A stretch of DNA of 64,000 nt from Apricaphanius iberus (lineage: Eukaryota > Chordata > Actinopteri > Cyprinodontiformes > Aphaniidae), in assembly GCA_028564705.1 (NCBI GenBank), contig JAPXFQ010002673.1, positions 124,001 to 188,000 on the forward strand, read 5' to 3'. Below, one piece after another: positions 58,029 through 64,000 of the stretch. The notes below the pieces were generated by a model, which was not told where the DNA came from, made no database searches, and worked only from the letters and a program-made list of their open reading frames with translations. Both the position numbers and the translations under genes were made by a program. The stretch's first letter is position 1, and every line of letters starts with the position of its first letter.

Positions 58029-60039
58029 CCGTGTTCCGTGCCTCCATTGTCGAAGTGGCTGACCGTAGTTGTGGCCATAAGGTAGTCGGTGCCTGTCACG
58101 GCGGCAACCCTCGAACCCGCTGGTGGACACCAGCGGTGAGGGATGCTGTCAAGCTGAAGAAGGAGTCCTATCTGGCCTTTTTGGCCTGTGGGACTCCCGA
58201 AGCAGCTGATAGGTACCGGCAGGCCAAGCAGAGTGCGGCTCGGATGGTCGCTGAGGCAAAAACTCGGGAGTGGGAGGAGTTTGGAGAGACCATGGAGAAC
58301 GACTTCCATATGGCTTCGAAGCGATTCTGGTCCACCATCCGGCATCTCAGGGGGGGGGGAAGCGGTCTGCCAACAACACTGTTTACAGTGGGGGCGGTGT
58401 GCTGCTGACCTCAACGCGGGACGTTTTGGGTCGGTGGATGGAATACTTCGAAGACGTACTCAATCCCACCGACACGCCTTCCTGTTTGGAAACAGAGTCT
58501 GGGGACTCTGGGACGGGCTCTCCAATCTCTGGTGCTGAAGTCACCGAGGTTGTTAAAAAGCTCCTTGGTGGCAAGGCACCGGAGGTGGATGAGATTCGGC
58601 CGGAGTTCCTCAAGGCTCTGAATGTTGTAGGGCTGTGTTGGTTGACGCGGCTCTGCAATATTGCGTGGACATCGGGGGCCGTTCCCTTGGATTGGCAGGC
58701 CGGGGTGGTGGTCCCCCTCTTTAAAAAGGGGTACCACAGAGTGTGTTCCAACTATAGGGGAGCCTCCCTGGTAAGGTCTATTCGGGGGTTCTGGAGAGAT
58801 GGGTAGGCGGATAGTTGAACCTCGGATTCAGGAGGAACAATGCAGTTTTCGTCCTGGCCGTGGAACACTGGACCAGCTCTACACCCTCGGCAGGGTCCTG
58901 GAGGGTGCGTGGGAGTTCGCCCAACCGGTCTACATGTGCTTTGTGGACTTGGAGAAGGCGTTCGACCGTGTCCCTCGGGGTGTCCTGTGGGGGGTACTCC
59001 GGGAGTATGGGGTACCAGGCCCTTTGATACAGGTTGTTAGGTCCCTGTATGAACGGTGTCAGAGTCTGGTTCGCATTGCCGGCAGTAAGTCGGACCTCTT
59101 TCCAGTGAGAGCTGGACTCCACCATGGTTGCCCTTTGTCACCGGTCCTGTTCATAACGTTTATGGACAGGATTTCTACGCTCAGCCAAGGCGTGGAGGAG
59201 ATCCGTTTTGGTGACCTCAGGATCGGGTCTCTGCTTTTCGCAGTTGATGTGGTCTTGTTGGCTTCATCTGAACGTGATCTACAGCTCTCGTTGGAGCGGT
59301 TTGCAGCCGAGTGTGAAGCGCCTGGGATGAGGATCAGCACCTCCAAATCCGAGACCATGGTCTTGAGCCGGAAAAGGGTAAAGTGCCTTCTCCGGGTCGG
59401 GGATGAGGTCCTTCCTCAAGTGGGGGAGTTTAGGTATCTGGTGATCTTGTTCACGAATGAGTGAAAAATGGAGCGGGAGATCGATGGACGGATTGGTAAG
59501 GCGTCTGCAGTTATGCGGGCGCTGTACCGGTCTGTCGTGGTGAAGAGAGAGCCAAACCGAAAGGCAAAGCTCTCAATTTACCAGTCGATCTACGTTCCTA
59601 CCCTCGTCTATGGTCACGAACGCTGGGTGGTGACCGAAAGAACGAGATCGCGGATACAGGCGGCTGAAATGAGTTTCCTCCGTACGGTGGCTGGGCTCTC
59701 CCTCAGAGATAGGGTGAGAAGCTCGGTCATCTGGAGGGGGCTAAGAGTAGAGCCGCTGCTCCTCCACATCGTGAGGAGCCAGTTGAGATGGCTCGGGCAT
59801 CTGGTTAGGATGCCTCCTGGACGCCTCCCTGGTGAGGTGTTCTGGGCATGTCCCACCGGGAGGAGACCCAGGGGAAGACCCAGGACTCGCTAGAGGGATT
59901 ATGTGTCCCGGCGCTTCGGGATTCCTCCTGAGGAGCTGGCCCAAGTAGCCGGGGAGAGGGAAGTCTGGGTCTCTTTGCTTAGGCTACTGCCCCCGCGACC
60001 CGACCCTGGATAAGCGGAAGATGATGGATGGATGGATGG
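58029..60039 (+). mobile_element. Rex3 (RTE clade) LINE, copy 2, 5'-truncated, with 13-bp target duplication
   Basis: ACAACTTTAAATT lies on both sides (58016-58028 and 60040-60052). The body starts after EN at FRASIVE, runs through the whole RT and C-terminal domain, and ends with GGATAAGCGGAAGATGATGG and GATG repeats. It sits in the EN-RT linker of the minus-strand L2. Truncation at the 5' end with a 10-15 bp duplication is typical for target-primed insertion. Confidence 0.93.
58031..60012 (+). pseudogene. Rex3 RT polyprotein, frameshifted
   Basis: Pieces: 58031-58408 (ASIVEVADRSCGHKVVGACH, WWTPAVRDAVKLKKESYLAF), 58270-58806 (GGKAPEVDEIRPEFLKAL, FKKGYHRVCSNYRGASL), 58799-59464 (RIVEPRIQEEQCSFRPGRGT, MCFVDLEKAFDRVPRG, GLHHGCPLSPVLF, LLFAVDVVLLASSERDLQ) and 59468-59893 (C-terminal, with RRPRGRPRTR followed by TAG). 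The catalytic FADD reads FAVD, so one metal-binding Asp is lost, besides frameshifts near 58370 and 58770 and stops near 59462 and 59893. Confidence 0.87.
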
Positions 60040-60052
60040 ACAACTTTAAATT

Positions 60053-60753
60053 TAGTTGGAACAATGGTATCAATAACATCTGAGGTTTTTACAAGGAAGT
60101 TATCCACCAGCTTGTTTACAGAAGTGGAATTGGGGAATGAGGGGGGTGTGGTAGGAGAGTAGATTTGTTTAAAGGTTTCAACTGAACTGTCCCCTAGAAA
60201 ATGCTGTTTTACAGTGGTCTTATTGTGAATCGAACGTTTGGTAGAGAAGTAGCTTTCAAAAAAATCAAACAACACACAGATGGTCAGATAACATCTCAAC
60301 TACAGCGATGTTAGAGATATTTAAACCTTTGCTAATAATTAAGTCTAAAGTGTGTTATCTATTGTGTGTTTGCTGTGTGACATGCAGACCGAAGTTATGA
60401 AAAATGTAATTTAATATTTTTGATGACTGATGTTGAATAGTTTATGCCTAGACATTCGAAAGTCATGAAAAATTGTTCCAATGCCACCACCTCTTCTGTG
60501 TTCCCTGCTCTTGTTTAGGAAATTGTAATGTGGGGGGTAAGATTCTATCAGTGCTGATGTTTCATTATTTACATTTAACCAGGTTTCTAATAAAAAATAT
60601 GACCTGTACATTATGTTCAGTGATAAAATGATTGATTAGAAGCGCCTTGTTTGATAAGGACCTAATGTTTAATAGAGCTAGTTTAGGTGGTTTCATGATG
60701 GATACCTGAGCTTTTTCACAGGGGATCAACTTGAGATTTTCTGTAGTACACAA
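60053..60753 (-). pseudogene. L2 ORF2, EN part
   Basis: The minus strand reads LALLNIRSLSNKALLINHFI at 60700-60630 (EN N-terminus), then LLETWLNVNNETSALIES with the catalytic Glu, REHRRGGGIGTIF, and at 60299-60053 the end of EN and the linker (SVNKLVDNFLVKTSDVIDTI, VPTKFKVV). The middle of EN (GDFN block) is deleted. Confidence 0.75.
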
Positions 60754-60760
60754 ATGTTTG

Positions 60761-62274
60761 GATTTAGGATGTTTTTATGTATACTTTTGGGATAGTACTA
60801 TTTTGTGCAGGGAGCATGGGACACTTCTGGGAGACAATGGGAGTAGAATTACTGTCTGGTTCCCTTCTATATCAAATGTATTTTAATACCAGTTGGGAGA
60901 TTGGCATGATATCATTCCCAGCAAGTTAATTTCATTTTGATTTAGCTTGATTAATTTGGATTTGATTTAGCTGTTTGTTTCACTGAGGTCTTTGTGTCGG
61001 TTTTGATGACCATGTCTAACCTACTTTGACGTGTTTTCTCTGTTCCTGTAAATATTTTTGAATGACATTGAAAATGAAAAATTTGTATCTTGCCCTAATA
61101 TAAATAACAGCTTCATTAACAACCAGATGCAACCATTAATCCAAACAGGAAAAACAGGTAAAAGGAAGCATTAGTAAGAGTTAGTGACAATGTGGCAATC
61201 TTAGCTGGCATACAAAATGTGTTCACTTTCTTTTTAACCAAACTGAATTTTAATCCTCCTTCCTGGGTGTTCTTTTGTTTTTAGGTGTATAAGACCCATC
61301 CTTCCTGTGTCCAAGAACAGCAGAAATAAATTGTATGCATAAAAGCCCATTGTTCACAGAGCTGATAAAAACAAGAAGAAAGGAAGTGCCTGGCAGCAAA
61401 TCTAATTTAGCATATATCACTAGTACAAAGGATTGTATATTTTAATTTATTCTTGTTTAGAGATTGAAGAGATGAAAGCCTTTTTAATAAAGCAAGATAA
61501 TCAATTATTAGGGAATAAACAGGAGTCATAGCTTTTAAGGAACTGGAGATCATTTATTGGGTTTATTTACTTGATCTCAGTTTCAGCAATGTATAAGCAA
61601 AATATTACTTAATTTGAAATACATGTCATAAAGCATTTCAGAAAATATATTTGGCAAAACAGTGGAAGACATTGTATGACAGATGATGCCTGTGCCCCTG
61701 ATATGAAGTTCGGTCTGGCTATAGCTTTTATGCAAAAGTGCGTAATCATAAAAGTCATGTTTACTTTGTTACAGGAAAGAAACAAAAACTAGTTTTATTT
61801 GTAATGCTCTTTCCACTCCCTAATGGCTCCTTACATTTTTGCTTTCTAAAATTAATTTATCACAAAACATTATGTAAATGTATGTGTAACATTAATTACT
61901 AATAAGAATGTACTGATACCGATACTGGTTTCGGGTATCAGGGCTGATACCGTTCTAAAGTACTGATATCGGTATTGGTTAGTCACCCAATACCATGAAC
62001 AGACAGAAAATGCTTTTTTTCTTCTTTCATTTTTATTCATATTTCATTTTTTATCTAATTCACTATTGTTTGTTGTTATAAGCAGATACAAATAATAAAA
62101 CCTGTCTTCCAAATCGTTGTATTTGTTTGTGTGATAGAAGTATAAGCATTGGTACTTAGTACCGGCTAGTACTCAGATCTAAGTATTTGTGTCGTATTGG
62201 TTTGAAAATAATGGTATTATTTGATTCCTAATTACTAATCTACAAACATAATTGTAACAAATATATATTCAACA
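60761..62274. other. No gene; dispersed repeat near the right side
   Basis: AT-rich sequence. 61905-62225 carries the GTACTGATACCGATACTGG .. GGTACTTAGTACCGG words of the repeat noted at 14044, in opposite order. Remains of L2 ORF1 could lie in 60761-61080 but are not recognisable. Confidence 0.45.
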
Positions 62275-64000
62275 TTTCAATTCAGTTTATTTATATAGTG
62301 CCATTTCACAACAGATGTCATCTCAAGGCACTTTACAAGAAGAGTTATTACAATACAATGTTTAATTTAGGAATTAGAGAACCACAGAAGATTGCGTAGT
62401 ACCTTCTCAGCAATCCCTCACACCTAGCAAGCATGAAGCGACAGTGAAGAGGAAAAACTCCCTTTTAACAGGAAGAAACCTCCAGCAGAACCAGGCTCAG
62501 CATAACAGTGATCTAGGAACATATGGAACAATAAGGTATCTTATGTATGATGGAGCTAGATTATTAAGAGCTTTATATGTCAGAAGGAGGATCTTGAATT
62601 ATATTCTAGATCTCACTGGGAGCCAGTGAATAGAAGCTAAAACAGGGGAAATGTCTTCTTCTTTTATTCATTAGAACCCTTGCGGCAGCATTTTGGACTA
62701 ACTGAAGTCTTTTAATTGTATTCTGTGGACTACCTGATAATAAAGAGTTACAGTAGTCCAGCCTTGAAGTAACAAAGGCATGGACTAGTTTTTCAGCATC
62801 ACTCCTGGACAGGATGGTTCTAATTTTTGCAATATTCCTACGGTGAAAAAAGGAAATCCTAGAGACTTCTTTAAGGTGAGATCTAAATGACATATCGTGG
62901 TAAAAAATAACACATAGGTTCTTTGCTTTATTACTGGAGGCTAATTTAATGCCGTCCAGATGAAGGGGTTGACTAAGTAGTTTCTTTTTCAGAGTTTCTG
63001 GTCCAAAGAGGACAACTTCTGTTTTATCAGAATTCAGAAGCAAAAAGTTTAGAGTCATCCAAGTTTTTATATCTTCCAGACATGCCTGTAGTCTACCTAA
63101 CTGTTTGGATTAATCAGGATTTATGGATAGATATAGCTGTGTATCATCTGTGTAACTATGGAAATCTATCCCCTGCTGCATAATGATTTTACCAATAGGA
63201 AGCTTATATATTGTAAAAAGGATCGGCCCAAGCACCGAACCCTGTGGTACTCCGCAAGTAACCATTGAGGCCGAGGAAGATTGTTTACCTGAACAAACTG
63301 AAATCTGTTGGACAAATAAGATTTAAACCAGCCTAGTGCTGTTCCTATTATACCGACACTTTGAAGCCTTTATATGAGAATATAATGATCACCTGTGCCA
63401 AAGGCACTGAATTTTAGATAAAAACAGAAGATTAAATATCGGTCTATAGTTAATTAAGTCGTTTTGATCAAGAGACGGTTTCTTAAGTAGAGGTTTAATT
63501 ACAGCAAGCTTAAACTGGGTCTAACATGCAAGTTAAAGGTTCAAAGTTTAAAGCCGTTCAAGTATATATTAGGTTCAACCATTTTTGATGCTGCCCAACT
63601 AACTAAGGAAGAAGCAAGCATATTGGGAAGGTTCCCATTTTTTCTTATTTTTTATAGTCTATTTTATTTATAAAAAATTTCATGAAGTCGTCACTACTAA
63701 GAGCTAGGGGAAAGGTTGGCTCAATAGAGCTTTAATCCTGTGTGAGTTCGGCAACTGTATTAAAAAGAAACGATTAAAGATTAAAAATATGCTGTTCTGG
63801 TTGTTCGAAGGCTCTTTTCATATAGAAATAGACTATTTTTCCACACTTAATAAGAATCCTGTAAATGTGTGGAGAGCCATTTTCTCCCTAGTTTTCTAAC
63901 AGTCTGCTTCAGAGTACGTAGCTCTAAATTAAACCAGGGAGCTAATCTTCTATGGCTAGCCAGCTTGCTTTTCAAGGGGGCAACTTTGTCTATTGCCAGA
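62275..64000 (-). mobile_element. L2-type LINE of the TTGAA-tail family, cut by the right window edge
   Basis: Minus-strand LINE. Its 3' end at 62275 has ATTTCAATTCAG and the conserved TTATATAGTGCCATTTCACA and CATCTCAAGGCACTTTACAA. RT C-terminal codons follow at 62606-63058, the catalytic block near 63110-63160 and upstream RT further right. The element continues beyond 64000. Confidence 0.83.
62606..64000 (-). pseudogene. L2 ORF2, RT part
   Basis: Frame 63058-62606: [84 protein letters not shown], then broken. Upstream, with stops, the minus strand reads FHSYTDDTQLYLSI near 63130-63165 (YTDD, still a valid Y-X-D-D), FTIYKLPIGKII and GTPQGSVLGPILF near 63200-63250, and further left-to-right decay to the edge. 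Confidence 0.8.

Larger units (their letters stand above)
55475..60760 (-). mobile_element. L2-type LINE, copy 3 of the CTTGC-tail family, with two nested insertions
   Basis: Minus-strand LINE whose 3' end is GAGGCAAG at 55475 (complement of the CTTGC tail). RT lies at 55900-57020, the EN-RT linker at 57780-58015 and 60040-60300, and EN at 60350-60753. It is interrupted by a MITE (57024-57777) and by Rex3 copy 2 (58029-60039). ORF1 is not clearly visible to the right. All frames are broken. Confidence 0.82.

Overview
The window is nuclear DNA of a teleost fish, read from its repeats: several L2/Maui-type LINEs with an SGNH-esterase ORF1, two Rex3 (RTE clade) copies whose 3' ends run into GATG repeats, a Tc1-like transposon with long IR/DR termini, an L1 copy and Gypsy-style LTR elements. 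I recognise no conserved host protein-coding gene, no tRNA or rRNA and no CRISPR array. Almost every supported coding segment belongs to a mobile element.

Layout. 1-2686: minus-strand L1, entered inside its reverse transcriptase (RT), with ORF1 still open and a GC-rich block upstream (2795-3700). 3715-9826: two minus-strand L2-type LINEs; the second is nearly full length but mutated in EN and RT, and a small inverted-repeat transposon sits in it (6260-6828). 10841-11639: piggyBac-like MITE with TTAA duplications. 14404-15980: Tc1-like transposon in a (TA)n tract. 16650-17817: LINE fragment. 17945-18491: second copy of the GC-rich block. 21851-22132: solo LTR. About 22660-27029: the best preserved LINE, with an intact-looking esterase ORF1 and an ORF2 broken by only three lesions. 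27660-30890: L2 fragment, Rex3 copy 1 and a Tc1 relic. 31270-36004: a decayed L2 element. 37761-38508: MITE carrying an exon-like ORF.

The most unusual object is 38663-43334, a young LTR retrotransposon with 330-bp LTRs that differ at two positions, a 5-bp target duplication and a polypurine tract, but no recognisable gag or pol. Its interior is one long reading frame, about 76 percent of it in-frame tandem repeats (44 x 42 bp, then 15 and 25 x 30 bp). The frame starts inside the 5' LTR, ends against the polypurine tract, and appears to be broken by a single missing base.

43340-62270 is mostly unannotated sequence with LINE fragments and one nested structure: a minus-strand L2 (55475-60760) carrying a second copy of the exon-bearing MITE and a Rex3 copy with a 13-bp target duplication. 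62275-64000 is another minus-strand L2 running off the right edge.

The elements interact mainly as hosts and passengers. The LINEs would supply EN/RT in trans if active, but only the 22.7-27 kb copy is close to functional. The LTR element and the MITEs would depend on partners elsewhere in the genome.
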